From: an uncultured Planctomycetia bacterium
GTDB taxonomy: Bacteria > Planctomycetota > Phycisphaerae > Phycisphaerales > SM1A02
Assembly (NCBI GenBank): GCA_937871505.1
Contig: CALMPF010000003.1
Span: forward strand, 62,001 to 126,000
Length of the DNA: 64,000 nt
Direction of reading: 5' to 3'
Positions 8,043 through 15,680 of this stretch are shown piece by piece (the first letter of the stretch is position 1; each line of letters begins with the position of its first letter). Made by a program: the position numbers and the translations under genes. The notes under the pieces are model-generated. The model searched no databases and was not told where the DNA came from. It saw nothing but the letters and a program-made list of their open reading frames with translations.

Positions 8043-8333
8043 ATGGGACGTTCACTCAAGAAGGGTCCGTACGTCGACGAGAAGCTCTTCCGTAAGGTTG
8101 AGAAGATGAGCCAGGCCACGCGCAAGACGCCGATCCGAACCTGGGCTCGGGCGTGCACCGTCGTGCCGGAGTTCGTCGGGTACACGTTCCAGGTGCACAA
8201 CGGCCGCACCTTCTTCGACGTCTTCTGCACCGAGGACATGGTCGGACACCGCCTCGGCGAGTTCAGCCCGACGCGGACGTTCCGCGGGCACACGAACAAG
8301 AAGGAAGGCATCGAGGCGGGCCAGAAGGGCTGA
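8043..8333 (+). CDS. rpsS: 30S ribosomal protein S19
   Basis: 96 residues, normal length. S19 forms the 30S head with S13 and contacts the A-site tRNA region. MGRSLKKGPYVDEKL at the N-terminus, KTPIRTWARAC and VGHRLGEFSPTRTFRGH are the family signatures. The ATG follows ACACC with no Shine-Dalgarno motif. Downstream lies a 258-bp spacer with two kinds of repeats before rplV. Confidence 0.97.
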   Translation: MGRSLKKGPYVDEKLFRKVEKMSQATRKTPIRTWARACTVVPEFVGYTFQVHNGRTFFDVFCTEDMVGHRLGEFSPTRTFRGHTNKKEGIEAGQKG

Positions 8334-8341
8334 TTTGGCCG

Positions 8342-8424
8342 TTGAGCGCTCCGCTCGGGCCTCCGGGCCAATTGAGCGCTCCGCTCGGACCCCCGGCAGG
8401 GCACTCGCTCCTCTGCTTCGGACG
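8342..8424 (+). repeat. GAGCGCTCC intergenic repeats between rpsS and rplV
   Basis: Two copies of the TTGAGCGCTCCGCTCGG type start at 8342 and 8372, followed by GCACTCGCTC and TGCTTCGGACGG. This is the same composite arrangement as in the rplW-rplB spacer about 1.5 kb upstream, indicating duplication of one element into both spacers. Confidence 0.75.
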
Positions 8425-8483
8425 GAGATCGATGGGGAAGGACGACGACGGACGGCTGGCTGCGAACGAGACCTGAGTGAACG

Positions 8484-8527
8484 CTGAAGACTGAAGACTG
8501 AAGACTGAAAGACGGAAGACTGAAGAC
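8484..8527 (+). repeat. CTGAAGA heptanucleotide tandem repeat
   Basis: About six tandem copies of CTGAAGA, two of them imperfect, lie 65-108 nt upstream of rplV. The run is purine-rich on the + strand and low in GC for this genome. Read as protein on the other strand it would give repeated SVFSLQ, which I regard as meaningless. It may have arisen by slippage. Confidence 0.8.
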
Positions 8528-8591
8528 CGACCAGCGGCGACAGACGACGACACCGAGCATCGCCCCGAGACCCGACGACCGGATTCCTGCC

Positions 8592-8924
8592 ATGGCCTAT
8601 CACGCCACCCACCGCTTCGCCCGCATCGCTCCCCGGAAGGCCCGCCTCGTGGCGGACATGATCCGCGGGCTTGACATCGACAAGGCCTCGATCGCCCTCG
8701 ACATGTGCAAGCGACGCGGCGCGTACTACCTCCGCGGCGTCCTCAAGAGCGCGATTGCCAACGCCGAGCAGGAAGAGGCCGATGTCGCTTCCCTCTACGT
8801 CGCCGAAGTGCGCGTCGACTGCGGCCCCACGCTGAAGCGATTCCAGCCCAAGGACCGCGGACGCGCCCACTCGATCCGCAAGCGCACCAGCCACTTCTTC
8901 GTGGCCGTCGCAGAGCGCGGTTGA
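8592..8924 (+). CDS. rplV: 50S ribosomal protein L22
   Basis: 110 residues, typical. L22 extends a beta-hairpin into the exit tunnel and is a macrolide-resistance site in other bacteria. Family features are RIAPRKARLVADMIRG, the ANAEQEEADVASLYVAEVRV core and the tunnel hairpin region LKRFQPKDRGRAHSIRKRTS. The start is CC-ATG without Shine-Dalgarno. It follows the repeat-bearing spacer and precedes rpsC by 77 bp of very C-rich sequence. Confidence 0.96.
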   Translation: MAYHATHRFARIAPRKARLVADMIRGLDIDKASIALDMCKRRGAYYLRGVLKSAIANAEQEEADVASLYVAEVRVDCGPTLKRFQPKDRGRAHSIRKRTSHFFVAVAERG

Positions 8925-9001
8925 CCGATCTGCCGGATCGACCCCCTCCTGACCGACCGACCCTCCACCCGACTCCTCCGCCCGAGACTCAGGCCAGATC
9001 C

Positions 9002-9703
9002 ATGGGACAGAAGACGCATCCATTCGGCTTTCGCGTCGGCATCACCGAAGCGCACAAGTCGCGCTGGTTCGCCCCGAAGGCGCTCTTCGGCGAGCTGCTG
9101 GTGGAGGACTACCAGATCCGCCGCTTCATCGACAAGCGACTCAATCGCACTCCGCCCTTCGCGGCCGTCTCCGACATCCACATCGAGCGGACGCGCGAGG
9201 AGCTCACCGTCGTCATCAAGACCGCCCGTCCAGGGATCGTGGTCGGCCCGAAGGGCGCCGAGATCGAGCGTCTCAGCAACGACCTCCAGGTCCTCACCCA
9301 CCGCAAGGTGGTCGTGAAGATCATCGAGATCGGCAACCCCGACATCGATGCCCGGCTGCTCGCCGAGACCATCGCCGAACAGCTCAAGAAGCGGGCGAAC
9401 TACCGCCGGGTGCTCAAGCAGCGGGCCGAGTCGGCCATGAACAGCGGCGCGAAGGGGATCAAGATCCTGCTCTCGGGCCGCCTTGGCGGAGCGGAGATGT
9501 CCCGCAACCTCGACATCCGTCTCGGATCGATCCCGCTCTCGACGCTCCAGGCGAATGTCGACTACGCCTGCGTCCACAGCTTCACGACCAGCGGCGCCGT
9601 CGGCGTGAAGGTCTGGGTCTTCAAGGGGATGTTCTCGGCGACCCAGGACGAGAACCAGTCCAACGCCGCCGGCGCCCGTGCCCGCGCCCGCGGCCGTCGC
9701 TGA
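9002..9703 (+). CDS. rpsC: 30S ribosomal protein S3
   Basis: The ATG at 9002 starts MGQKTHPFGFRVGI, the standard S3 N-terminus, giving 233 residues; the open frame upstream is not part of the protein. A KH type II domain is visible with its GPKG loop in IVVGPKGAEIERL at about residues 79-91. The C-terminal domain begins near QRAESAMNSGAKGIKILLSGRL. The tail ends in Ala/Arg-rich sequence. S3 lines the mRNA entry channel. No Shine-Dalgarno motif. Confidence 0.97.
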   Translation: MGQKTHPFGFRVGITEAHKSRWFAPKALFGELLVEDYQIRRFIDKRLNRTPPFAAVSDIHIERTREELTVVIKTARPGIVVGPKGAEIERLSNDLQVLTHRKVVVKIIEIGNPDIDARLLAETIAEQLKKRANYRRVLKQRAESAMNSGAKGIKILLSGRLGGAEMSRNLDIRLGSIPLSTLQANVDYACVHSFTTSGAVGVKVWVFKGMFSATQDENQSNAAGARARARGRR

Positions 9704-9777
9704 TCCCGACGCGACACCCGCCCGCCTCGCTCTCCCAGCGCCCGTCTCAGTCACTCGCGAGTTAGGAACGCCCGACC

Positions 9778-10194
9778 ATGTTGATGCCGAAGAGGATCAA
9801 GTACCGCAAGCAGCAGCGCGGGAAGATGCGCGGCAACGCGACGCGCGGCAACTACGTCGCCTTCGGGGAGTTCGGCCTCCAGAGCCTCGACACGCACTGG
9901 CTCTCGGCGCGCCAGCTCGAGGCGGGCCGGATCGCCGCCCAGCACTTCCTCCGCCGCCAGGGCAAGGTCTATATCCGCGTCTTCCCCGACAAGCCGATCT
10001 CGAAGAAGCCCCTCGAGACGCGAATGGGAACCGGAAAGGCGGACACCGATTTCTGGGCCGCCCGGATCAAGCCCGGCACCATGCTCTTCGAGATCGCGGG
10101 CGTTCCCGAAGATCTCGCCCGGCAGGCCCTCGCACGAATCGCCCACAAGATGCCGGTGCGCTGCCGATTCGTCGGCCGCCGGCTCGCCGTCTGA
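9778..10194 (+). CDS. rplP: 50S ribosomal protein L16
   Basis: 138 residues, normal. L16 sits near the A-site tRNA elbow and helps organise the peptidyl transferase region. MLMPKRIKYRKQQRGKMRG is the typical start. AFGEFGLQSLD, FPDKPISKKPLETRMGTGK and the C-terminal ARIAHKMPVRCRFV are conserved features. Some bacteria hydroxylate an Arg of L16; the equivalent RMGTGK segment is present. It is followed 49 bp later by rpmC. Confidence 0.97.
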   Translation: MLMPKRIKYRKQQRGKMRGNATRGNYVAFGEFGLQSLDTHWLSARQLEAGRIAAQHFLRRQGKVYIRVFPDKPISKKPLETRMGTGKADTDFWAARIKPGTMLFEIAGVPEDLARQALARIAHKMPVRCRFVGRRLAV

Positions 10195-10243
10195 GTTCCC
10201 GTTCCAGATCCGCACGACGCCACCGACCGCGACGAGTCCAGCC

Positions 10244-10534
10244 ATGAAGATGAAGGAAGTGCGAAAGCTCAACGACGAGGAGATCGGCATCGAGGTTGCC
10301 CGGCTCCGTCGCCGGCTCTTCGATCTGCGATCGCAGGTCGTCACCTCGAAGATCGAGGACACGTCGCAGTTCGGAAAGACCCGCACCGAGCTCGCGCGGC
10401 TGCTCACCGAGCACCGCCGCCGCGACCTCGAACGCGGCGGCGCGGCCGCCCGTCCGCGCCGCGAGGGGAGCCGCGAGTCGCGCCGCGACGCATCGCTCGC
10501 CCGCAGGGCCTCGACCGCCGGGAGCACCGCCTGA
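10244..10534 (+). CDS. rpmC: 50S ribosomal protein L29 with basic C-terminal extension
   Basis: 96 residues against a usual 62-70. The normal two-helix L29 core occupies about residues 1-66, with the [21 protein letters not shown] and [15 protein letters not shown] segments. The last 30 residues are an Arg/Ser/Ala-rich tail with no motif. L29 sits beside L23 at the tunnel exit, where it helps dock SRP, so the tail would project near the exit. The stop is 2 nt before the rpsQ ATG. Confidence 0.93.
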   Translation: MKMKEVRKLNDEEIGIEVARLRRRLFDLRSQVVTSKIEDTSQFGKTRTELARLLTEHRRRDLERGGAAARPRREGSRESRRDASLARRASTAGSTA

Positions 10535-10536
10535 CC

Positions 10537-10848
10537 ATGAGCCACCTGAAGACCATCGTCGTTCCCGAGCAGGCGCCTCACCGCGTCGGAGTCGTCGACT
10601 CGGATTCGCGCGACAAGACGCGGCGCGTGGTGATCGCCTACGCCTCGAAGCACCCGAAGTACGGCAAGTACGTCCGGCGCCGCACGGTCCTGCACGTCCA
10701 CGACGAGAAGAACGAGTCGCGCGTCGGCGACCGGGTCGAGATCGCCGAGTGCCGGCCGATCTCGAAGTCCAAGTCGTGGATCCTGGTGCGCGTCGTGGAG
10801 CGCGGCGAAGCCCCGGTCGACCACGGCGTCGACGCGCCGGGCGCCTGA
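10537..10848 (+). CDS. rpsQ: 30S ribosomal protein S17
   Basis: 103 residues, slightly long because of an acidic and Gly-rich tail. S17 is a primary 16S-binding OB-fold protein. It has the family pattern: [17 protein letters not shown], then [12 protein letters not shown] and [18 protein letters not shown]. It starts 2 nt after rpmC, the tightest junction of this section apart from rplD-rplW, and probably depends on coupling since no Shine-Dalgarno is seen. Confidence 0.96.
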   Translation: MSHLKTIVVPEQAPHRVGVVDSDSRDKTRRVVIAYASKHPKYGKYVRRRTVLHVHDEKNESRVGDRVEIAECRPISKSKSWILVRVVERGEAPVDHGVDAPGA

Positions 10849-10921
10849 TCCCGCACTCGCGAGCTCCGCACTCGATTCCCCACGCTGAAGCCAGCCCCCA
10901 GAACCGGCCAGGACAACCGCC

Positions 10922-11308
10922 ATGATTCAGAAGGAAACCCGTCTCGAAGTCGCCGACAACAGCGGCGCCAAGATCGCCGCGGTGATCGGCGTGCTGGGCG
11001 TCTCGACGGCGCGCGGCAAGTTTCGCCGCGTGACGTTCTCCGTCGGCGACAAGGTCGTCTGCTCGGTCAAGAAGGCGCTGCCCAACGGCGAGGTGAAGGC
11101 AGGCGACAAGGTCCAGGCCGTCGTCGTCCGCGCCAAGTATCCCGTCCGCCGCGAGGACGGCTCGTATGTCCGCTTCGATTCCAACGCCTGCGTCCTCATC
11201 GACAAGGAAGGGAATCCCCGCGGCACGCGCATCTTCGGGGCCGTCGCTCGCGAGCTGCGCGAGCGGAACTACATGAAGATCGTCTCCCTCGCATCCGAGG
11301 TCGTCTGA
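10922..11308 (+). CDS. rplN: 50S ribosomal protein L14
   Basis: 128 residues (usual 122). L14 lies at the subunit interface and forms bridge B8; it is also the docking site of the silencing factor Rsf[40 protein letters not shown] and the central [19 protein letters not shown] are diagnostic. rplX follows after 4 nt. The start follows CCGCC with no Shine-Dalgarno motif. Confidence 0.97.
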   Translation: MIQKETRLEVADNSGAKIAAVIGVLGVSTARGKFRRVTFSVGDKVVCSVKKALPNGEVKAGDKVQAVVVRAKYPVRREDGSYVRFDSNACVLIDKEGNPRGTRIFGAVARELRERNYMKIVSLASEVV

Positions 11309-11312
11309 CACC

Positions 11313-11657
11313 ATGCCACGCCACATCCGCAAGGGCGACAGCGTCATCGTCACCGCCGGCAACGACAAGGGCACCGTCGGCACGGTCCTGCGCGTGATTC
11401 CCGGCGACATCCCCGACCGCGACCGCGTGGTCGTCCAGGGCGTCAACGTCCGCACGCGCCACGTGAAGCCGACGGCCAACCGGACGCAGGGGGGCATCGT
11501 CCGGAGCGAGGCGTCGATTCACATCAGCAACGTGAGCCCGGTGGCGGACGGAAAGCCCACCCGCGTCCGCTTCCAGGTCCGACCTGACGGCTCGAAGGTC
11601 CGCGTGGCCGCCCGCGGCGGCCGCGAGCTGCACAGCCTCCGCGGTCCGCGTTCCTGA
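11313..11657 (+). CDS. rplX: 50S ribosomal protein L24
   Basis: 114 residues, typical. L24 is one of the two assembly-initiator proteins of the large subunit. The N-terminal KOW motif is clear in IRKGDSVIVTAGNDKGTVGT, followed by RVVVQGVNVRTRHVKPT and the GGIVRSEASIHISNV segment. It begins 4 nt after the rplN stop. The tail is Arg/Gly-rich. Confidence 0.96.
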   Translation: MPRHIRKGDSVIVTAGNDKGTVGTVLRVIPGDIPDRDRVVVQGVNVRTRHVKPTANRTQGGIVRSEASIHISNVSPVADGKPTRVRFQVRPDGSKVRVAARGGRELHSLRGPRS

Positions 11658-11711
11658 CCGTCCCACCGCCCGATCGAGCGTCCACCTCGGCGAAACCAGC
11701 GAGAGATCAAG

Positions 11712-12317
11712 ATGGCAACCGCCACCGCACCAGCCCCGAAGTCCGCCCGTCCCGTGCCCAGGCTGCTTTCGCAGTTCCGCGATGCCGCCGCGGCCGCGAC
11801 GCTGAAGGAGTTCAATCTCGGGAATCCGCACCAGCTTCCGCGGATCGAGAAGATCGTCGTCAACGTCGGAGTCGGCAAGCAGCTTGAGAACCAGAAGCTC
11901 AAGCCCGAGTACCGCGACACGGTCATCGCGACCCTCTCGACGATCACCGGTCAGAAGCCGGTGATGGTCCTCGCGAAGAAGGCGGTGTCGAACTTCAAGG
12001 TCCGCATCGGGTCGCCGTCGTCGTTCGTGGTGACGCTCCGCGGCGAGCGCATGTGGAACTTCCTCGACCGGCTCATCCACCTCGCAGTGCCGCGAATCAA
12101 GGACTTCCGCGGGCTTCCGGACGACTCGTTCGACTCCGCGGGCAACTACTCCATGGGCCTCTCGGAGCAGGCGGTGTGGCCCGAGATCAACATGGCCAAC
12201 GTGCAGCACTCGCACGGCATGAACATCAACATCGTCTTCTCGCAGAGCACCCCCGAGCGCAGCCGCTTCGTGCTGCGGCAGCTCGGCATGCCCTTCAAGC
12301 GCCCCGAAGAGAAGTAG
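11712..12317 (+). CDS. rplE: 50S ribosomal protein L5
   Basis: 201 residues against a usual ~180; the excess is an Ala/Pro-rich N-terminal extension of about 15 residues. L5 binds 5S rRNA and contacts P-site tRNA. Family segments: KIVVNVGVGKQLENQK, TGQKPVMVLAKKAVSNFKVR, LRGERMWNFLDRLI and the C-terminal MNINIVFSQSTPERSRFVL. GAGAG lies about 7 nt before the ATG and may act as a weak Shine-Dalgarno sequence. Confidence 0.96.
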   Translation: MATATAPAPKSARPVPRLLSQFRDAAAAATLKEFNLGNPHQLPRIEKIVVNVGVGKQLENQKLKPEYRDTVIATLSTITGQKPVMVLAKKAVSNFKVRIGSPSSFVVTLRGERMWNFLDRLIHLAVPRIKDFRGLPDDSFDSAGNYSMGLSEQAVWPEINMANVQHSHGMNINIVFSQSTPERSRFVLRQLGMPFKRPEEK

Positions 12318-12389
12318 CTCCGGCCGATCGCCGGAGCCGCAGCAGCCACCCCGACCTTCTTCCTTTCCCGACTTCACGAGATCCAGACC

Positions 12390-12575
12390 ATGGCGAGCAA
12401 GGCCGTCTTCGCGGCGATGAAGCGCACTCCGAAGTACCCGACGCGGAAGAAGAACCGCTGCGAGCTGACCGGGCGCTCCCGCGGCTATTACCGGAAGTTC
12501 CGCATCAGCCGCATCATGCTCCGCGAGCTCGCGCTCCAGGGCATGATCCCAGGAATGCGCAAGGCGAGCTGGTAA
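12390..12575 (+). CDS. rpsN: 30S ribosomal protein S14, short zinc-free form
   Basis: 61 residues, the length of the short zinc-binding (type Z) S14. The two CxxC pairs expected there are gone: RCELTGR replaces the usual RCxxCGR, and [11 protein letters not shown] replaces xxCRICFREL. Only one Cys is left, so zinc cannot be bound in the known way. The ending IPGMRKASW is canonical. S14 sits in the 30S head near S3 and S10. This is the C-minus state in a short backbone, whereas C-minus S14 is more often 90-100 residues. The start has no Shine-Dalgarno motif. Confidence 0.95.
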   Translation: MASKAVFAAMKRTPKYPTRKKNRCELTGRSRGYYRKFRISRIMLRELALQGMIPGMRKASW

Positions 12576-12674
12576 GGCCGCATCGCCGCCTTCCGCGCCT
12601 TCGCGCTCGACTCCAGTCCCGACCTCGACCCCGACCCGTCCCTTCGCTCACGCGCCCGCCCGAGGAAGCCTCGC

Positions 12675-13073
12675 ATGGCAATCCAGGATCTGACCGCCGA
12701 CATGCTCACACGGATCCGCAACGCGGTCCGCAATCGCCAGAAGCAGGTCGTGTGCCTCAACAACAAGCTCAACCGCGGCGTCGCCGCCGTCCTCGCCGAG
12801 GAGGGCTACGTGCACGGCTTCGAGGTGCTCGACGACGGCCGCCAGGGCCAGATCCGCATCGATCTGAAGTACGGCCCGGACGGCGAAGCGATCATCAGCT
12901 CGATCGATCGGGTCTCCCGCACCGGCTGCCGGATCTACAAGGGCGCCACCGAGCTTCCCCGGCCGCTCCAGGGCCTCGGCATCGCGATCGTCTCGACCAG
13001 CTTCGGCGTGATGAGCGACCGCAAGTGCCGCGAGCGGCGCGTCGGCGGCGAGGTCGTCGCCACCGTCTGCTGA
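12675..13073 (+). CDS. rpsH: 30S ribosomal protein S8
   Basis: 132 residues, typical. S8 binds the central domain of 16S rRNA and is the spc operon autoregulator in E. coli. The N-terminal DLTADMLTRIRNAVRN and the C-terminal GIAIVSTSFGVMSDRKCRER (a variant of the usual GxxIxSTSxGxMxxxxA) identify it. It follows rpsN after 99 bp of C-rich spacer. GAGGAAG lies 8 nt before the ATG and could serve as a weak Shine-Dalgarno sequence. Confidence 0.96.
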   Translation: MAIQDLTADMLTRIRNAVRNRQKQVVCLNNKLNRGVAAVLAEEGYVHGFEVLDDGRQGQIRIDLKYGPDGEAIISSIDRVSRTGCRIYKGATELPRPLQGLGIAIVSTSFGVMSDRKCRERRVGGEVVATVC

Positions 13074-13182
13074 CCCGCTCTTCCGCTCCCGCCGCTCATC
13101 GGGACCGCCTGATCCGACTCCAGCGCCGCCCGCTCAGCGTCCCGATTCCCGCCCTCCGACTCCCGCTCCCGAGACGAACGCC

Positions 13183-13743
13183 ATGTCCCGCATCGGAAAG
13201 AAGCCCGTCCCCGTTCCAGCCGGCGTCAAGGTCGCCATCGACGCCGCGACTCGGAAGATCGACCTGAGCGGTCCGAAGGGCTCGCTCTCGCTCGTGCATC
13301 GGCCGGAGGTTTCGGTCGCCTTCGACGAGGCGCAGAAGCGCCTGGTCTGCTCGATTCCCGAGCGGTCGATGGAGGACGGACAGGTCCGCGCCTACTGGGG
13401 CCTCACCCGGGCGCTGCTCGACAACATGGTCGAGGGCGTGACCAAGGGATACGAGCGGAAGCTGGACATCGTCGGCGTCGGCTGGCAGGCCAAGCTCCAG
13501 GGCAAGAACCTGATCCTGAACGTCGGCTATGCGGATCCGGTGACGCTTGCGGTTCCCGATGGCCTCAAGGTCGAGGTTTCCAACGGCATCCAGATCGCCA
13601 TCAGCGGACCCGATCGCCAGCTTGTCGGCCAGTTCGCGGCGGCGGTCCGTTCCAAGCGCAAGCCTGAGCCGTACAACGGCAAGGGCATCAAGTACAACGA
13701 CGAGGTCATCCAGCGCAAGCAGGGCAAGGCCTTCGGCTCCTGA
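13183..13743 (+). CDS. rplF: 50S ribosomal protein L6
   Basis: 186 residues, typical. L6 lies near the GTPase centre. Starts MSRIGKKPVPVPAGVKVAI and contains the two repeated L6 folds; the second ends with the signature EPYNGKGIKYNDEVIQRKQGKA, a close match to the family consensus. Start is CC-ATG without a Shine-Dalgarno motif. rplR follows after 84 bp. Confidence 0.97.
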   Translation: MSRIGKKPVPVPAGVKVAIDAATRKIDLSGPKGSLSLVHRPEVSVAFDEAQKRLVCSIPERSMEDGQVRAYWGLTRALLDNMVEGVTKGYERKLDIVGVGWQAKLQGKNLILNVGYADPVTLAVPDGLKVEVSNGIQIAISGPDRQLVGQFAAAVRSKRKPEPYNGKGIKYNDEVIQRKQGKAFGS

Positions 13744-13827
13744 TCCGCGCTCTTCCGTCTCCCGCCCCGCTTCCGAAGCGCCAAGGTCCTCGACCCATTC
13801 GCGATTCCCTCGCACGGACGTCCAGCC

Positions 13828-14187
13828 ATGAAGAAGACCGTCCTCAAGACCATCCGTCGCCAGCGCCGCAAGCGGGGCATCCGCAAGCGCGTCCTCGGGT
13901 CGCCCGACCGTCCGCGGCTGACGGTCTTCCGATCGCTGCGGCACATCTATGCACAGGTGATCGACGATCTCGGCGGTCGCACCATCGTCTCCGCGTCGAC
14001 CGTCGACGGCTCGTCGGAACTCGGCGCCGGGAACGTGGCCGGCGCCGCCGCGGTCGGCAAGGCGCTCGCGGAGAAGGCGAAGAGCGCGGGCATCCTGCGC
14101 GTCGTCTTCGATCGCAACGGATACCGCTTCCATGGCCGCGTGAAGGCGCTCGCCGACGCCGCCCGCGAGGCAGGCCTCTCCTTCTGA
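13828..14187 (+). CDS. rplR: 50S ribosomal protein L18
   Basis: 119 residues, typical. L18 binds 5S rRNA with L5. [20 protein letters not shown] at the N-terminus, [15 protein letters not shown] and the closing [20 protein letters not shown] are family signatures. No Shine-Dalgarno motif. A 116-bp spacer leads to rpsE. Confidence 0.97.
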   Translation: MKKTVLKTIRRQRRKRGIRKRVLGSPDRPRLTVFRSLRHIYAQVIDDLGGRTIVSASTVDGSSELGAGNVAGAAAVGKALAEKAKSAGILRVVFDRNGYRFHGRVKALADAAREAGLSF

Positions 14188-14303
14188 GCCGCCTTCGGCT
14201 CGCACCGGCTCCGGCGAATCCCGGCCTCGCCGGTTCAGCCCCATCGCTTCAGCTCCGACCGATTCAGCTTCCCCGCACGACGCCCTCCGCACTCGAGTCC
14301 CCA

Positions 14304-14999
14304 ATGCCCGAGCTTCTCGACGAGACTTCTTCAATCGAGTCCACGACCGTGGGCATCTACCGAACCGCCGCGACCGTCAAGGGCGGACGCCGCTTCAGCT
14401 TCGGTGCGCTCGTGGTCGTCGGTGATCGCCAGGGGCGCGTCGGCATCGGATATGCCAAGGCGAACCAGGTCCCGCAGGCCATCGAGAAGGCCCAGAAGGA
14501 AGGTCGCCGCAAGATGCGCGGCTTCGCCCTTCAGGACCGCACCATCCCGCATCTGTCGCTGGGTCGCTTCGGCGCCTGCTCGGTGCGGCTGATTCCGGCC
14601 TCGCCCGGCACGGGCGTCATCGCCGGAGCCGCGGTCCGCGCCGTGCTCGAGATGGCGGGAATCAAGGACTGCCTGACGAAGTGCTACGGCTCGAACAACC
14701 CCAAGAACACGGTCAAGGCGACGCTCGAGGCGATGGCCAAGCTCCGCACGCGCGAGTCGATCCAGCGCCTGCGCGGAGTCGACCTGCCGCCCACCGCCGT
14801 GGAAGAGTCGATCGAACGCGGCAAGGCCTTCTTCGCGGCGACGCCGGTCGGCGAGAAGGCGCAGGCGCCCGTCAACACCGTCACCGAGGATCGCCGCGGC
14901 CGGCGCGGCCCCGGAAGGCGACCGCCGCGACAGCAGCCGATGCAAGGCGGGGAGGGCGGCGGCGATTCGGCTCCCGCCCCGGCCGCTTCGCCCTCCTGA
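14304..14999 (+). CDS. rpsE: 30S ribosomal protein S5 with long C-terminal tail
   Basis: 231 residues against a usual ~166. The core spans about residues 10-172: [39 protein letters not shown], then [19 protein letters not shown] and [15 protein letters not shown]. The remaining ~60 residues are a Pro/Gln/Gly/Arg-rich tail without motif. S5 helps proofreading and mRNA unwinding at the entry site. rpmD, which normally follows, is absent: only 114 bp separate rpsE from rplO. Confidence 0.96.
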   Translation: MPELLDETSSIESTTVGIYRTAATVKGGRRFSFGALVVVGDRQGRVGIGYAKANQVPQAIEKAQKEGRRKMRGFALQDRTIPHLSLGRFGACSVRLIPASPGTGVIAGAAVRAVLEMAGIKDCLTKCYGSNNPKNTVKATLEAMAKLRTRESIQRLRGVDLPPTAVEESIERGKAFFAATPVGEKAQAPVNTVTEDRRGRRGPGRRPPRQQPMQGGEGGGDSAPAPAASPS

Positions 15000-15113
15000 T
15001 CCATCCCTCCGTGGGTTCCGGCCGACCGCGCCGGCATCCGCTCCTCCTCGTTCCCCCTGAATCGCACGCCCCCCGACCCTGGTCGGCGGCCCAGACGCCG
15101 GAGTTTCGTTCCC

Positions 15114-15623
15114 ATGATGATCCACGAGATCACCGAACTGGTCGGTGCCCATAAGCGGAGGAAGCGGGTCGGCCGCGGCCGCTCGAGCGGCCACGGCAAG
15201 ACCTCCGGCCGCGGCCAGAAGGGTGCCACCTCGCGCTCCGGCTACACGTTCCGCGCCGGCTACGAGGGCGGCCAGAAGCCCTTCGCGCAGCGGATCGCGA
15301 AGCGCGGATTCAGCAACGTGCGCTTCGCGACCGAGTATCACGTCGTCAACCTTCAGGCGCTGGAGGCGCGCTGCGAGGCGGGGACGCAGGTCGACGTCGA
15401 ACTGCTCGCCCGGCTCGGCCTCGTGCGCGATGCGAAGCTCCCGCTGAAGGTCCTCGGGCACGGCGACCTCACCAAGAAGCTCGACGTGGTCGCTGCCCGG
15501 TTCTCCGCCTCCGCGCGGAGCAAGATCGAGAAGGCGGGCGGCTCCGTGACGGAGAACCCCGTGACGACCTGGGTGCGCGACCGTTCCGCTCCGAAGGCCG
15601 CGAAGCCCTCGAAGTCCGCCTGA
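15114..15623 (+). CDS. rplO: 50S ribosomal protein L15
   Basis: 169 residues, a little longer than usual. L15 is a late-assembly large-subunit protein. The N-terminal Gly/Arg/Lys-rich segment KRRKRVGRGRSSGHGKTSGR and the GGQKPFAQRIAKRGF motif are diagnostic. Two adjacent ATGs (15114 and 15117) are possible starts; neither has a Shine-Dalgarno motif. It directly follows rpsE, with no L30 gene between, and precedes secY by 57 bp. Confidence 0.96.
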   Translation: MMIHEITELVGAHKRRKRVGRGRSSGHGKTSGRGQKGATSRSGYTFRAGYEGGQKPFAQRIAKRGFSNVRFATEYHVVNLQALEARCEAGTQVDVELLARLGLVRDAKLPLKVLGHGDLTKKLDVVAARFSASARSKIEKAGGSVTENPVTTWVRDRSAPKAAKPSKSA

Positions 15624-15680
15624 TCCACCCCAGACGCTCTCCCGACGACCGAGGCTCCCGCGACGGCGCCGTCGCCCACG

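Noticed and set aside
15000-15113. A diverged rpmD (L30) gene between rpsE and rplO
   Set aside because: The spacer is only 114 bp and has no suitable frame.
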